Source: Staphylococcus roterodami (lineage in GTDB: Bacteria > Bacillota > Bacilli > Staphylococcales > Staphylococcaceae). From it: DNA of 64,000 nucleotides. Shown in pieces: positions 50,689-59,739 of this stretch (the stretch's first letter is position 1; each line of letters begins with the position of its first letter). The stretch is taken from NCBI GenBank assembly GCA_022493055.1, contig CP092781.1, positions 1,674,001 through 1,738,000 of the forward strand, in the 5' to 3' direction. A program made the position numbers and the translations under genes. A model generated the notes under the pieces. That model was not told the DNA's origin, did no database searches, and worked only from the letters and a program-made list of their open reading frames with translations.

Positions 50689-53136
50689 TTACACCTCTTT
50701 TCGCACAGGTGGTCTGGTATCAAAGGCATGGAGCAGTTCTTCAAATACAGGGTGGAACTGTATCACACCGACACGACCATATAAATCACTGATAAGGCAT
50801 TGCCCGTTTTCCAAATCACGCAATCGCTTCTGATTGTTTTCGTCCTCTGGGTCTACACCAAAAAAGGCTAAGGTCTTTTTAATCTCGTTAAGGTCAGTGG
50901 AACGAAATGCAAATTTTAAGCCGAGGTTATTTTTCAGTTTTTCATCTAAGAGGTCGTCTGTATTTTGGGTCACGAAATATACCCCAGCGTTCATAGCACG
51001 ACCAGCCCGAACCAGCTTCATAGATAGTGTTTTTCCTTGTGCTACCTGTAAAAAGCTCCATGCTTCGTCTAAATCTACAATCTTGAAAATGCTTCGGTCT
51101 GTATGGATAAAGTCTAAAGCAAAGGTACTAATGACAATCAGCATAGCAACGGATAAAAGCTCCATAGTGGTATATTCCTCAAAGGAAGTTTCCTTGTCGG
51201 GAAGTACCAAGTCCGCAACCTGTATAATGTTCAGTTGTTTTTCTAAGCTGATAGACTGCTCCACATAACCATTACTGAATAATAAATGTGCAAAGTCATA
51301 GTCTGTAAAACTTTCGATATGGTCGGCTATACTGGTACTTAGTGGCGTATTCTCAACCCGTAATTCCTCAATCACTTTCATCAACCCTCGTACTTCACTA
51401 TTGGTTACTGCACGAATGGCTTTTCTAAGGATTGGGAAGCGTTCCCCATCACGAGAGGAAATCCCCGTAAGGAATGTCAGAATATCAATAGCCAGTGATT
51501 CAGAATCTTTGGGATTTTTCATAATCACATAAGGGTCAAGTAAGCCTTTGTTTTTCTCATCAGAAGTCAGAGTGACGATATTGATTTCATGGGAAATCTC
51601 TGGCAAGGTTTCTTTCCATCTGCCACGTTCTGCTTTTGGGTCTACAATCACTGCTTGTGCCCCATAAAGCACCGCATAATAGACGATAAGGTTATTCGCA
51701 AAGGATTTACCACCACCCAGCGAACCAACAAAAGCCGACGCTAACGCATTGGTTACTGAACCCTTAACCCCTTGACTGGCAAGAGCAGGTTTCAGATAGA
51801 CATTGCGTCCAGTATCTAAGCTGTAGCCAACATAAATCCCCTCATTTTCCCCCAGCATTTGAGTAGCACCAAAACCTAAACCAGCGAGGAAATCAGAGGT
51901 CACGTATTGAATATAATCATTCATATAACGCTTGCTGGCAGGTAAAAATTCTTCATGTAAGCCGAGCATATCCCCAAATGGTCGTACCAGTTTTACGCTT
52001 AAATCGTCATAAAAATCTTTCACTTCATTACAACGACGTTTGAGTTCGTCAAGATCATTTGCTGATACCCTTACCACATAAGACAGCTTGTACATAGATT
52101 CCTTGCTTTGGTCTAAATTGGTTTCCAGCTCATTCACACTTTCCAGAGCTTCCGCCACATTGGAGCTGGTTTCATTATCACTTTGCCAAGCGTGGTTATC
52201 CAAGTCTTTCAGTTCTTTCTTTTTATTGCGGACAGTAGATAGGGCTTTACGATTCGCTACAATTTCCACATTCATTGACGTATCAATCGGGAATGTAAAT
52301 TGCTGTTGCTGGTAGTAGAAGATTTCAGAGGACGGGAAGTCCAGTTCTCCGACAATGCTGTTAATGGTAAAGTAAGCTACATAGACGGTTTCATCTTCCT
52401 GCTGGATTTTCAAATATCGCTGTTTTTCTTCCACCAAACAGCGAGTAGGCTTAATCAAGTCATAGTATTTAATCAGCGTTTCATTATCCAGCTTTTTCTT
52501 TGATAGATGGTACTCATACTCTTCATAGGCAGTGCCTGTCTGTCCGTAAAGGTGTTCAATCAGATAGCCGAAGTCGTCCTTATCTAACCTGCGGATTTTG
52601 AAACGACGAGAGATTTTATTTTCTAAGAGCTTTTCCATCTTCTGAAAACGCAGGATTTCATCATTACTCATACTAACAAAATCGCCCATCAGCTTATGGT
52701 TCACATCATAGACAAAATCAGACAAAGCATTTTTTGCTTCAACGGTAAGACTTTTCATAGAAAACTCCTGATCGTTGAGAAGCAACTTAAAGCCGATAAA
52801 GAAACGGTAGTTCACTTGATTTTCGCCAATCATGGATATTAAAGCGTCTGTCTGTTGGTCGATTTTGTCATAGGCAACCGCTTTGAGCTTGCCAGTGACT
52901 TCATTTTTGGAACGCTCTTGTGCAGAACGTATGCTGGATTCTGTACTGATTTGTAAAGCATGAATTTTGCCATCACGATTTTGTGCGATAAGCTGTCTGA
53001 AAGAATCATGCACTTGTATTTTCTGTTCTGGACTTAGAAATGAGTAATTGTAAGGAACAAGCTCATAGTAAGCATAACATTCCCCGTCTTTATTCCAGAC
53101 GAGATTGTTTTCAATGTATTTAATTGGATATGCCAT
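50689..53136 (-). CDS. Tn916 orf16, VirB4-like ATPase
   Basis: 815 residues. Conjugative ATPase with Walker A GSLGGGKSFANN (~470) and Walker B VDLDEAWSFL. Energises assembly or transfer in the type IV secretion machine. I chose ATG 53136 with AGGAG upstream; the longer frame reaches 53187. It overlaps the end of orf17 by 17 bases. Confidence 0.92.
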   Translation of the reverse strand: MAYPIKYIENNLVWNKDGECYAYYELVPYNYSFLSPEQKIQVHDSFRQLIAQNRDGKIHALQISTESSIRSAQERSKNEVTGKLKAVAYDKIDQQTDALISMIGENQVNYRFFIGFKLLLNDQEFSMKSLTVEAKNALSDFVYDVNHKLMGDFVSMSNDEILRFQKMEKLLENKISRRFKIRRLDKDDFGYLIEHLYGQTGTAYEEYEYHLSKKKLDNETLIKYYDLIKPTRCLVEEKQRYLKIQQEDETVYVAYFTINSIVGELDFPSSEIFYYQQQQFTFPIDTSMNVEIVANRKALSTVRNKKKELKDLDNHAWQSDNETSSNVAEALESVNELETNLDQSKESMYKLSYVVRVSANDLDELKRRCNEVKDFYDDLSVKLVRPFGDMLGLHEEFLPASKRYMNDYIQYVTSDFLAGLGFGATQMLGENEGIYVGYSLDTGRNVYLKPALASQGVKGSVTNALASAFVGSLGGGKSFANNLIVYYAVLYGAQAVIVDPKAERGRWKETLPEISHEINIVTLTSDEKNKGLLDPYVIMKNPKDSESLAIDILTFLTGISSRDGERFPILRKAIRAVTNSEVRGLMKVIEELRVENTPLSTSIADHIESFTDYDFAHLLFSNGYVEQSISLEKQLNIIQVADLVLPDKETSFEEYTTMELLSVAMLIVISTFALDFIHTDRSIFKIVDLDEAWSFLQVAQGKTLSMKLVRAGRAMNAGVYFVTQNTDDLLDEKLKNNLGLKFAFRSTDLNEIKKTLAFFGVDPEDENNQKRLRDLENGQCLISDLYGRVGVIQFHPVFEELLHAFDTRPPVRKEV

Positions 53137-53512
53137 AAAATTCACTCCTAACTGCTGTAATGGCTTCTTGTGGCTGGTTTCTGCCAAGCGTTACTTTTTT
53201 TCCTGCATAGGTCAGCTTTGGTCGCAGTGCATAAGCAATGACAGACTTCAAAAATCCATAAGGCTTTTTACCATCAAAAGTTTTTGTAGACATAAACCAT
53301 GTGAAAGCCACAGGAATCCCAAAGTATTTGAGAAATGCTCCCTCTATCATGGAAAGAGGGGGCAAGTTGCCAAGTATCATCACTGCAAAGAGTGACACGA
53401 CAAACCATGTCATTTGCGTAAAGGTTATGGGAAACGGAAGTCTAAAATCATTGATAGAATACAGTACCTTTTCCACAGACCAGATACTGGTATAGCTTCG
53501 TATTTTCTTCAT
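53120..53512 (-). CDS. Tn916 orf17, TcpE-family membrane protein
   Basis: 130 residues with two membrane helices (~35-80) and the FDGKKPYGFLKSVIAY motif of TcpE. I chose ATG 53512 with AAAGGA upstream; a longer annotation from 53626 (168 residues) overlaps ardA and has no ribosome site, but is the form often listed. Part of the channel complex. Confidence 0.85.
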   Translation of the reverse strand: MKKIRSYTSIWSVEKVLYSINDFRLPFPITFTQMTWFVVSLFAVMILGNLPPLSMIEGAFLKYFGIPVAFTWFMSTKTFDGKKPYGFLKSVIAYALRPKLTYAGKKVTLGRNQPQEAITAVRSEFYGISN

Positions 53513-53600
53513 GTAATCAATCCTTTCATAAAAAATAGGGGTAGCTGATTGAGCCACCCCGTAAAATAGAAAATCTGCCAGTAGTAATGTACCGACAGAT

Positions 53601-54098
53601 TTAATAGACGATTTCAAAAATCCCATGATTGGTTGAGATAAACGTTCCTGAAAGGTCTAAATCCCGACCATAGGCTTGATAATCAATATAGTTTTGAAGA
53701 CTAGCTGGTACTTCGCCTAAAGCACCCGTTTCTTCAATGTAGTAGCGTGCCACGTCATACATATCATCACAATCGGAATGAATGATAATATCCTCTTGAT
53801 GTTCGCTTAGTTCTTCAATGCTTGAAAAATGAGTGAGCAGAGCAGATAGCTCCGATTGTAATTCTTCGGGTAATTCCGATACCATTTCCCATAGTCGATT
53901 GAGTTCGCCAATGGAAGTGTATTCGTCAACCGTAAAGGGTAACTCGTAGTCATGAATGGCGTATTCCTCATATTCATCATTCAAGCCGATTTTCTCTTTG
54001 ACTTCCTCAAAGTCAATGGGAAAGGTAAACCACGCACCGACCAATTCGCCCTCATTGTATTTGCCTAAATTCGCAATATAGACTTGCATATCGTCCAT
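53601..54098 (-). CDS. ardA: Antirestriction protein ArdA (Tn916 orf18)
   Basis: 165 residues, very acidic (many Glu/Asp, e.g. NDEYEEYAIHDYELPF), as expected of a DNA mimic. Blocks type I restriction-modification enzymes so the incoming single strand survives entry to a new host. S. aureus type I systems are a known barrier, so the gene is relevant here. Confidence 0.95.
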   Translation of the reverse strand: MDDMQVYIANLGKYNEGELVGAWFTFPIDFEEVKEKIGLNDEYEEYAIHDYELPFTVDEYTSIGELNRLWEMVSELPEELQSELSALLTHFSSIEELSEHQEDIIIHSDCDDMYDVARYYIEETGALGEVPASLQNYIDYQAYGRDLDLSGTFISTNHGIFEIVY

Positions 54099-54169
54099 AT
54101 ATTCACGTCCTTTCTTTGTAGAGATTCAAAAATCCCTACCGCACTTCGTTTGGTGTACCATTCCTTTGC

Positions 54170-54196
54170 GGAACATAAGAAAACCACTTATATTCC
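54170..54196 (-). repeat. Hairpin between ardA and orf19
   Basis: Arms GGAACATAAG and CTTATATTCC with a 7-base loop. A single-strand origin (sso) has been reported for Tn916; whether this hairpin belongs to it I cannot say. Confidence 0.4.
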
Positions 54197-54214
54197 ACAA
54201 AAGAACGGTTTTAT

Positions 54215-54436
54215 TTAAGCACCAATAATGCGATTGAATAGCTCTAGTAAAATGTCTTTTACTCCAGCAGCGTTGAAGACTAAGCCAACCGCAATAATCG
54301 CAATAATTAAAAAGCCAATCAGTTTGCTAAACTCACGCTTGAAGCCAAGATACAAGCCAATCACAACGATTGCTAAAAGCACCAGTGATTGAGCGTTTGA
54401 TAGAAACCAGTTATAAAGGTTTTGTCCAAAATTCAT
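54215..54436 (-). CDS. Tn916 orf19, small membrane protein
   Basis: 73 residues with two hydrophobic segments (LVLLAIVVIGLYLGF, FLIIAIIAVGLVF) and a short FSKLIG loop. Position and size match Tn916 orf19, later named a TcpD-like component. Role in the channel inferred from context. Confidence 0.85.
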   Translation of the reverse strand: MNFGQNLYNWFLSNAQSLVLLAIVVIGLYLGFKREFSKLIGFLIIAIIAVGLVFNAAGVKDILLELFNRIIGA

Positions 54437-54478
54437 AAAAATGTTCTCCTCTCTATATTCAATGAATTTGTATTTGAG

Positions 54479-55684
54479 TTATTTTTTTGTTGTTATCACG
54501 TCCTGTTCTTTTACTGACTGTTGCTTCAAAATCTGCTTGTGTCGGTCTGTCAGTTTCGCATGGTCGAGAATGTCTTTTACAACCTGCGTCTGGTTGATTT
54601 CATCAAGTTTAATCGCAACCTTTAAGGTCGGGGCAACTTGATGAGATAGCCAGTTCAGCGTCCTTTGGAAGGAGTAAGGCTCTGGTTTTGTGGTTAGTTT
54701 TAATCGTTCGCGATTGTTCCCAATAAACCAAGCCCATTCTTCATTCAGTTTCCAATCAGAACGAGGTTTGGAATCGTCTTTATCTACAAAACGGATATAC
54801 CGATTGATAATTTTAAAGGCGGTATGCTCTGGATTGTCATAGACGAGTAAATCACGGACTGCATAATAGGCACGCTCATTTTTCAATCGAATCTCAAAAC
54901 GGTTTTTTACTTCTGCGTCTTCAATGGGAATATCATTTTTCTTGTACTGCTCGTAGTCCTTTTCATAGATACAGAAATAAACTTCACTTTGTAATGAACC
55001 GATATAGAGGGTGTTTCCCATACATTCCTTTTCCTCTTTGCGTACCAGTTCGCCACTGCGATAGCTTTTAAAACTGCGGAAGACGGAGATACATTCTTCC
55101 TGTTGGCACTTTTCAGTGAGTACAGGGATATTTAAAATCCCTGTCTTATCGTTAATGGCAAGGTCAAGGCGTTTCATCACACCGCCAGCCACCAAAACGT
55201 CCATAAAGAACTCATACCAGCTTCTTTGTTGTGCCAGAAGATAGCTTTCAAATTGTCTGCACCCACGACCTTTCAATTCCACCAGAACTCCTTTGTCCAG
55301 TTCATGGGAGCAAAGGACGAATATGTCGCCTAAAGCATAATGCTCTGAATAAGAATAGAAACCATAGTCCTCATGAAGAAAATAGGACAGTTTCAGTTGT
55401 AAGATGTTTTCGACCACCTGCTGTACGTCTGTTGTCGGAAAGCGAATTCTTACATAATCAAACAGCATTTCAAGGGGAGCGTCGGGATTGAAGCGTTCCA
55501 GAGCTTCCCAAAGGGACTGCTGTAAATCCTCTGATGGCTTGACTTTTCCTGTTTCAATATCGCTTAGATACTGCCTTGTAATACCAGTCGCAACAGCTAA
55601 ACGGTTTTGAGATAGTCCATAAGCCAAGCGTTTTTCTTTTAAATGCTGTAACCAAGTTTGTTCATTCAGTAAAAATCCCTCCAA
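54479..55684 (-). CDS. Tn916 orf20, relaxase (MobT / rolling-circle Rep family)
   Basis: 401 residues. N-terminal Xre-like helix-turn-helix (GLSQNRLAVATGITRQYLSDIE, ~18-40) then a Rep_trans-type relaxase domain (LVELKGRGCRQFE, MKRLDLAINDKTG, RFEIRLKNERA) that nicks oriT. The listed TTG start lies in the Shine-Dalgarno GGAGG; CTG at 55669, eight bases downstream of it, may be the true start. oriT lies immediately upstream. Confidence 0.9.
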   Translation of the reverse strand: MEGFLLNEQTWLQHLKEKRLAYGLSQNRLAVATGITRQYLSDIETGKVKPSEDLQQSLWEALERFNPDAPLEMLFDYVRIRFPTTDVQQVVENILQLKLSYFLHEDYGFYSYSEHYALGDIFVLCSHELDKGVLVELKGRGCRQFESYLLAQQRSWYEFFMDVLVAGGVMKRLDLAINDKTGILNIPVLTEKCQQEECISVFRSFKSYRSGELVRKEEKECMGNTLYIGSLQSEVYFCIYEKDYEQYKKNDIPIEDAEVKNRFEIRLKNERAYYAVRDLLVYDNPEHTAFKIINRYIRFVDKDDSKPRSDWKLNEEWAWFIGNNRERLKLTTKPEPYSFQRTLNWLSHQVAPTLKVAIKLDEINQTQVVKDILDHAKLTDRHKQILKQQSVKEQDVITTKK

Positions 55685-55861
55685 TCAAAAAGGCGTATGT
55701 CAACTTTTAAAGCCCATTTGACATACGCTGAAATTTTGTAAATCCCTTGTAACCAAAGGATTTTCTAATGTTTTTTTGACTGTTTCCTGTCGATTTGTAC
55801 CCCCCTGTTAGATACGGGGGGTTAAGTGCTGGCGTGGCTATTGCCACACCAGCCAGCAAGA
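55685..55861. other. Origin of transfer region (oriT)
   Basis: Between the relaxase and coupling-protein genes, where Tn916 oriT has been mapped. Two perfect hairpins: ACCCCCC / GGGGGGT (55799-55822) and GCTGGCGTGGC TATT GCCACACCAGC (55828-55853, one G-T). A third, imperfect one (AGTCCAC ... GTGGACT, 55864-55908) sits in the last codons of orf21. The published nick lies near here. Confidence 0.75.
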
Positions 55862-57247
55862 TCAGTCCACACCTGCGACTTCCGCTTCGCACGTCGCCTG
55901 CGTGGACTGTCTGCTGTTGGATAACTTTTTAATTTCCTCCAAGAAATCATATCCTTTTGGTACAAGGGGAGTATAAAACTCTGATATGACACTTGTTCCT
56001 ACATCAACATAGCCACGACCTTTGATTCGCTTTAAGAAGAAATCCTTTTGTACGTCACTGCCAAACATCATGCCATAGCCCATTTCAGACATACGACCTA
56101 AAGCCACTCTGAAATTAAACTGATCACGGATTCCGTCGCCTAAATATTTTGCGTCTGGACGTTGACAAGCCAGTATTAGAAAGAAGCCAGCTTGACGACC
56201 TAACATGACAATCTGTTTCAGCTTATTCATAACTGCGGTGTTTTCTTTTGTTCCCAGCATTTCCATGAAAGCGACGTATTCATCAAAGATTAAGAAGTGT
56301 GCCGGGAGACCTAAGTAAGCATAATTTTTGCCAGTCTTATAGTTCTTCATCTGCTTCATTTCCTCACTACGTTTCATCATTTCTTCATAGAATGTTTCAA
56401 TGCAAGAAAGCAAGTCTTCTTTTCTATAGTAGACATTTGCCATCACAGAACCTAAGTCCGCAAGATCAGCATTTTTCGGGTCAAGAATATACAGTTTTGA
56501 ATCTGTATGAAGCAAGGCTTCAATCAGTGTCAGTATAAAGTAAGTTTTACCGCCACCTGTACCACCAGCAATCAACATATGAGGGAGCTTATCATATTCC
56601 CACCATACGTTTTTCATTAAGCGAAGTTTACCATCTTTAGCTTCTACTTCATCAATAGAAATACGACTGGCTATGGTGTCATAGAGCAAAGTATATTCCA
56701 CATAGGAATCCTTTAACTCTTTATCCGTCAGCTCACAGTACAAGCCACTCTCTAATTTCTTTTCCAAGTGTAAGAGTTGGTCTTGATATTTTCCCAGCGT
56801 GATTTCCACCCGTATCTGTATCAAGCCATTTTTAAGTCGATAATACATTTTAGGGAAGTAGGTTATCTTTTCCTTTGTACGACCAGCACTATCTTTAAAG
56901 AAACCCTCTGTTTTGACCTGTTCAGATTCATACCACTTGTTTTCAAGTATCATCTTTGCCAGTTTTTGACGGTGGTAAAGTTGTTTAACCGTATCATAGC
57001 GAACCCGTTTGAATACAAACGCTACCAGCAAGCAGATAAGAATTGCGACACTGAAACTGATAATTAAATAGGGAATGTCAATCTTATCTGCTTGTGATAG
57101 GTTAAAATCCTGCCAGTTGATCTGCTGGATTGTCTTCACATGAAACAGTCCGACAACCAGCAGGAAAACAGGCAGGAGTGACGCTATCGTAAAATGAAAG
57201 ACTAAATCTTTACCAGATGGGCGAATCCTTTTACCACGCTGTTTCAT
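55862..57247 (-). CDS. Tn916 orf21, FtsK/SpoIIIE-type coupling ATPase
   Basis: 461 residues. Two N-terminal helices (~15-70), then a FtsK-like motor with Walker A AGGTGGGKTYF (~223) and Walker B HFLIFDEYVAFM. Brings relaxase-bound DNA to the secretion channel (TcpA/ConQ role). The 3' end overlaps an oriT hairpin. Confidence 0.93.
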   Translation of the reverse strand: MKQRGKRIRPSGKDLVFHFTIASLLPVFLLVVGLFHVKTIQQINWQDFNLSQADKIDIPYLIISFSVAILICLLVAFVFKRVRYDTVKQLYHRQKLAKMILENKWYESEQVKTEGFFKDSAGRTKEKITYFPKMYYRLKNGLIQIRVEITLGKYQDQLLHLEKKLESGLYCELTDKELKDSYVEYTLLYDTIASRISIDEVEAKDGKLRLMKNVWWEYDKLPHMLIAGGTGGGKTYFILTLIEALLHTDSKLYILDPKNADLADLGSVMANVYYRKEDLLSCIETFYEEMMKRSEEMKQMKNYKTGKNYAYLGLPAHFLIFDEYVAFMEMLGTKENTAVMNKLKQIVMLGRQAGFFLILACQRPDAKYLGDGIRDQFNFRVALGRMSEMGYGMMFGSDVQKDFFLKRIKGRGYVDVGTSVISEFYTPLVPKGYDFLEEIKKLSNSRQSTQATCEAEVAGVD

Positions 57248-57275
57248 GCGAAAAAGTCTCCTTTCTACCTAGCGA

Positions 57276-57662
57276 CTATTTGTCTTGTGTCGGTTCTTTC
57301 TTTGCTTGTGGTTGAGCTTTGAATGAACTAGAATCCTTTGTCAGCACAATATCGTCTGCCTTGATATACCAGTCAACATCTGCTCCTTGATAGGTGGCAG
57401 TAGCAACGGTGTCCGCAATGGGATTGATAAGTTCCACCCGTGCGTTATAATCAAACTCTTTCAAAGGCACGCTGGCAGGAATACTTACTTGAATCATGCG
57501 TCCTTGTCCTTTGGATTTTAAGTCATAGGTACGTTCCTTGATTTCATCTGAAACCGACCCGTCTTCATTTTGGATTCTCACTTCACGACGTAGAGCAGAG
57601 AATTTCAATTCTCCAAAAGTCGTGTCTTTATCTAATACAATGCCATTTGCTAATCTCATCAT
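57276..57662 (-). CDS. Tn916 orf22, DUF961-family protein
   Basis: 128 residues of the YdcP/DUF961 family, paralogous to orf23 next door (shared VELINP/VKLVNP and VDW/LLHADDI patterns). Family members accompany relaxases in ICEs and may help oriT processing; function not established. It ends with a charged QPQAKKEPTQDK tail. Confidence 0.88.
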   Translation of the reverse strand: MMRLANGIVLDKDTTFGELKFSALRREVRIQNEDGSVSDEIKERTYDLKSKGQGRMIQVSIPASVPLKEFDYNARVELINPIADTVATATYQGADVDWYIKADDIVLTKDSSSFKAQPQAKKEPTQDK

Positions 57663-57677
57663 TTTTCCTCTCTTTCT

Positions 57678-57992
57678 TTATTCTTTTATCATGTCGTCAG
57701 CATGTAAAAGGTAATTTGTAAAACCACGAGTGCCGATTTTGTAGCCCTCTGCGGTAATACGTGGATTGACTAACTTCACACGTTCCTCAAAGCCGAAATG
57801 TTTTTCGCCAGCTTCAGCAGGAAGCACCACCACAATATCATCTGCTCTTTGAACATCAGAATAGAGATTATAGCTTCTTGATAAGACAGTTAGCCGTCCG
57901 TTGATTCTTCGCTGAACGACTTTATCCTCGCCAGCAAATTCTAAATTGCCGAATGTTTTTTCCATGTTGGGAATCACAAATTTAAGTTCCAT
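57678..57992 (-). CDS. Tn916 orf23, DUF961-family protein
   Basis: 104 residues, same family as orf22: ELKFVIPNMEKTFGNLEFAG at the start, ADDIVVVLPAEAGEKHFGFEERVKLVNP in the middle. It is the first well-supported gene of the transfer operon in the transcription direction. In the excised circle it is reached by transcripts passing the joined ends. Confidence 0.88.
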   Translation of the reverse strand: MELKFVIPNMEKTFGNLEFAGEDKVVQRRINGRLTVLSRSYNLYSDVQRADDIVVVLPAEAGEKHFGFEERVKLVNPRITAEGYKIGTRGFTNYLLHADDMIKE

Positions 57993-58014
57993 ATTTTTAC
58001 CTATCCTTTCTTTT

Positions 58015-58089
58015 TTATTGGCTGAATGAATGTTTGATGGTCTTAAAGAGTGGGGAACGACCTTTTGATTCTTGATTTTTTGTTTTCAT
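58015..58089 (-). CDS. Candidate 24-codon orf at the head of the transfer operon
   Basis: ATG 58089 with AAAGGAAG upstream encodes MKTKNQESKGRSPLFKTIKH plus four residues, then TAA. It is short and basic, 22 bases before the orf23 start. It may be Tn916 orf24 or a leader peptide; I cannot confirm that it is translated. Confidence 0.45.
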   Translation of the reverse strand: MKTKNQESKGRSPLFKTIKHSFSQ

Positions 58090-58122
58090 AAGTTCACTTC
58101 CTTTCAAAATCGGGTAAAAAAA

Positions 58123-58149
58123 TAGACACCTCATTTTTTGAAGTGTCTA
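58123..58149. repeat. Palindrome near the transfer-side end
   Basis: TAGACAC...TCA / TGA...GTGTCTA: near-perfect arms over 27 bases with a 4-base T loop, about 35 bases upstream of the small orf. It could be a terminator protecting the element or an operator. Confidence 0.65.
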
Positions 58150-58232
58150 CCTATTAAATATTCAAATTTTATTGGAAGTATCTTTATATCTTCACTTTTC
58201 AAGGATAAATCGTCGTATCAAAGCTCATTCAT

Positions 58233-58254
58233 AAGTAGTAAATTAGTAGTAAAT
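58233..58254. repeat. DR-2 arm sites for Int, transfer-side end
   Basis: Perfect tandem 11-base repeat AGTAGTAAATT AGTAGTAAATT, same strand as the copy at 40448-40458 on the other end. Confidence 0.8.
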
Positions 58255-58328
58255 TGAGTGGTTTTGACCTTGATAAAGTGTGATAAGTCCAGTTTTTATG
58301 CGGATAACTAGATTTTTATGCTATTTTT

Positions 58329-58334
58329 AGCACA
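58329..58334. other. Coupling sequence at the transfer-side junction
   Basis: AGCACA follows the element end CTATTTTT and precedes host AACATTTAAAATTG. Differs from AATAAA at the other junction, as expected for a heteroduplex resolved after integration. Confidence 0.6.
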
Positions 58335-58385
58335 AACATTTAAAATTGTCTTAATTATGCATCTCTTTAGTTTCCGGACATTCAA

Positions 58386-58430
58386 TAAAAAAAACACCTA
58401 TCTCCTATATAATTTCATAGGAGATAAGCG
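58386..58430 (-). terminator. ackA terminator
   Basis: Minus-strand hairpin CTTATCTCCTAT / ATAGGAGATAGG followed by TTTTTTTTA, 20 bases after the ackA stop. It lies between ackA and the transposon and should block read-through into the element. Confidence 0.87.
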
Positions 58431-58449
58431 CTTGTTTTTTATATTAAAA

Positions 58450-59652
58450 TTATTTCAAACCACCGAATGTCATAACATCACGAGCAATCATACTTTCTTC
58501 ATCTGTTGGAATAACAACAACTTTAACAGGAGAATGAGGATAATTGATAAATCCTTCTTTACCACGTTGTAAGTTTTCATTTTTCTTAGGATCCCAGTAT
58601 ACGCCCATGAATTCTAATCCTTCAAGTACTTTCGCACGAATTTCTACAGAGTTTTCACCAATTCCTGCAGTAAATACGATAACATCTACACCATGCATTC
58701 TTGCTGCATATGAACCAATGTATTTGTGAATTTTAGATGCAAATACATCTAAAGCCATTTGTGAACGTGCTTTACCTGTTTCAGCTTCTTCAGATAAGTC
58801 ACGTAAATCACTTGAAGTACCTGATAAACCTAATAAACCAGATTCTTTATTTAAAATTTCTAATACTTGTTCAGCAGTTTTACCAGTTTTTTCCATAATA
58901 AATGGAATTAAAGCAGGGTCAATATTACCAGAACGTGTACCCATTGTTACACCTGCAAGAGGTGTGAAGCCCATTGATGTATCAATAGATTTACCACCAT
59001 CAATCGCTGCAATAGATGCACCATTACCGATATGACAAGAAATAATACGTAAATCTTCAATAGGTTTATCTAATAATTCAGCTGCTCTTTGAGATACAAA
59101 TTTATGACTTGTACCATGGAAACCATACTTACGAATACCAAAGTCTTTATAGTAATGATATGGCAAGCTGTATAAATATGCTTTTTCAGGCATAGTTTGA
59201 TGGAATGCTGTATCAAAAATTGCCACATGAGGGATATTTGGTAATAATTTACGGAATGCACGGATACCCATTAAGTTTGCTGGGTTGTGAAGTGGTGCTA
59301 ATTCGCTTAATTCTTCAATTTCCTTTTCAACCTCATCAGTAATAGCTACTGATTCAGGGAATTTTTCACCACCATGTACAACACGGTGTCCAGTTCCATC
59401 AATATCATTAATATCATTAATAATATTGTGTGCTTTAAATGCGTCTAACATGATATCTACCGCTTCTACGTGGTCTTTAATATCTTGTACTGTTTTAACT
59501 TTTTCCCCGTTTACTTCGATTGTAAAAATTGAATCCTTAAGTCCGATTCTTTCTACTAAACCTTTTGTTACTAATTCCTCTTCGGGCATTCTAATTAATT
59601 GAAATTTTAATGATGAACTACCAGCGTTGATAGCCAAGATTAATTTTGACAT
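58450..59652 (-). CDS. ackA: Acetate kinase
   Basis: Converts acetyl phosphate and ADP to acetate and ATP in overflow metabolism. 400 residues. ASKHA-family signature [11 protein letters not shown] (7-17), THRVVHGGE near 86, [10 protein letters not shown] (~148), and [16 protein letters not shown] (~206). GGAGG lies before the ATG. It is a single gene, with intact terminator; the transposon lies downstream and does not interrupt it. Confidence 0.97.
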   Translation of the reverse strand: MSKLILAINAGSSSLKFQLIRMPEEELVTKGLVERIGLKDSIFTIEVNGEKVKTVQDIKDHVEAVDIMLDAFKAHNIINDINDIDGTGHRVVHGGEKFPESVAITDEVEKEIEELSELAPLHNPANLMGIRAFRKLLPNIPHVAIFDTAFHQTMPEKAYLYSLPYHYYKDFGIRKYGFHGTSHKFVSQRAAELLDKPIEDLRIISCHIGNGASIAAIDGGKSIDTSMGFTPLAGVTMGTRSGNIDPALIPFIMEKTGKTAEQVLEILNKESGLLGLSGTSSDLRDLSEEAETGKARSQMALDVFASKIHKYIGSYAARMHGVDVIVFTAGIGENSVEIRAKVLEGLEFMGVYWDPKKNENLQRGKEGFINYPHSPVKVVVIPTDEESMIARDVMTFGGLK

Positions 59653-59739
59653 AAGTAATGATCCTCCATCGTTTGCTTTTTATACTATTTCATTTTTCAT
59701 TTTATCATTCATACAGTTTTATGACTATACTATTACAGA

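Larger units (their letters stand above)
40297..58328. mobile_element. Tn916 conjugative transposon carrying tet(M)
   Basis: Complete integrative conjugative element: int and xis at the left, regulatory and tet(M) block, then conjugation genes orf13-orf23, oriT and the other end. The inferred ends (AACAAAGTATAAATT at 40297; ...GATTTTTATGCTATTTTT ending 58328) give 18,032 bp, the size I recall for the reference Tn916. Tandem Int arm sites lie at both ends, all expected genes are open and no extra insertion is visible. It lies in A+T-rich sequence between the convergent usp and ackA genes, so neither is disrupted. Gene content differs from Tn5801 at guaA in Mu50. Confidence 0.96.

Noticed and set aside
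53513..53626. N-terminal extension of orf17
   Set aside because: It lacks a Shine-Dalgarno and overlaps the end of ardA, whereas ATG 53512 has AAAGGA at proper spacing.
40297..58328. Tn5801 or a phage/pathogenicity island
   Set aside because: Integrase sequence, gene content and the 18,032-bp length fit Tn916; it is not at guaA and no phage structural genes occur.
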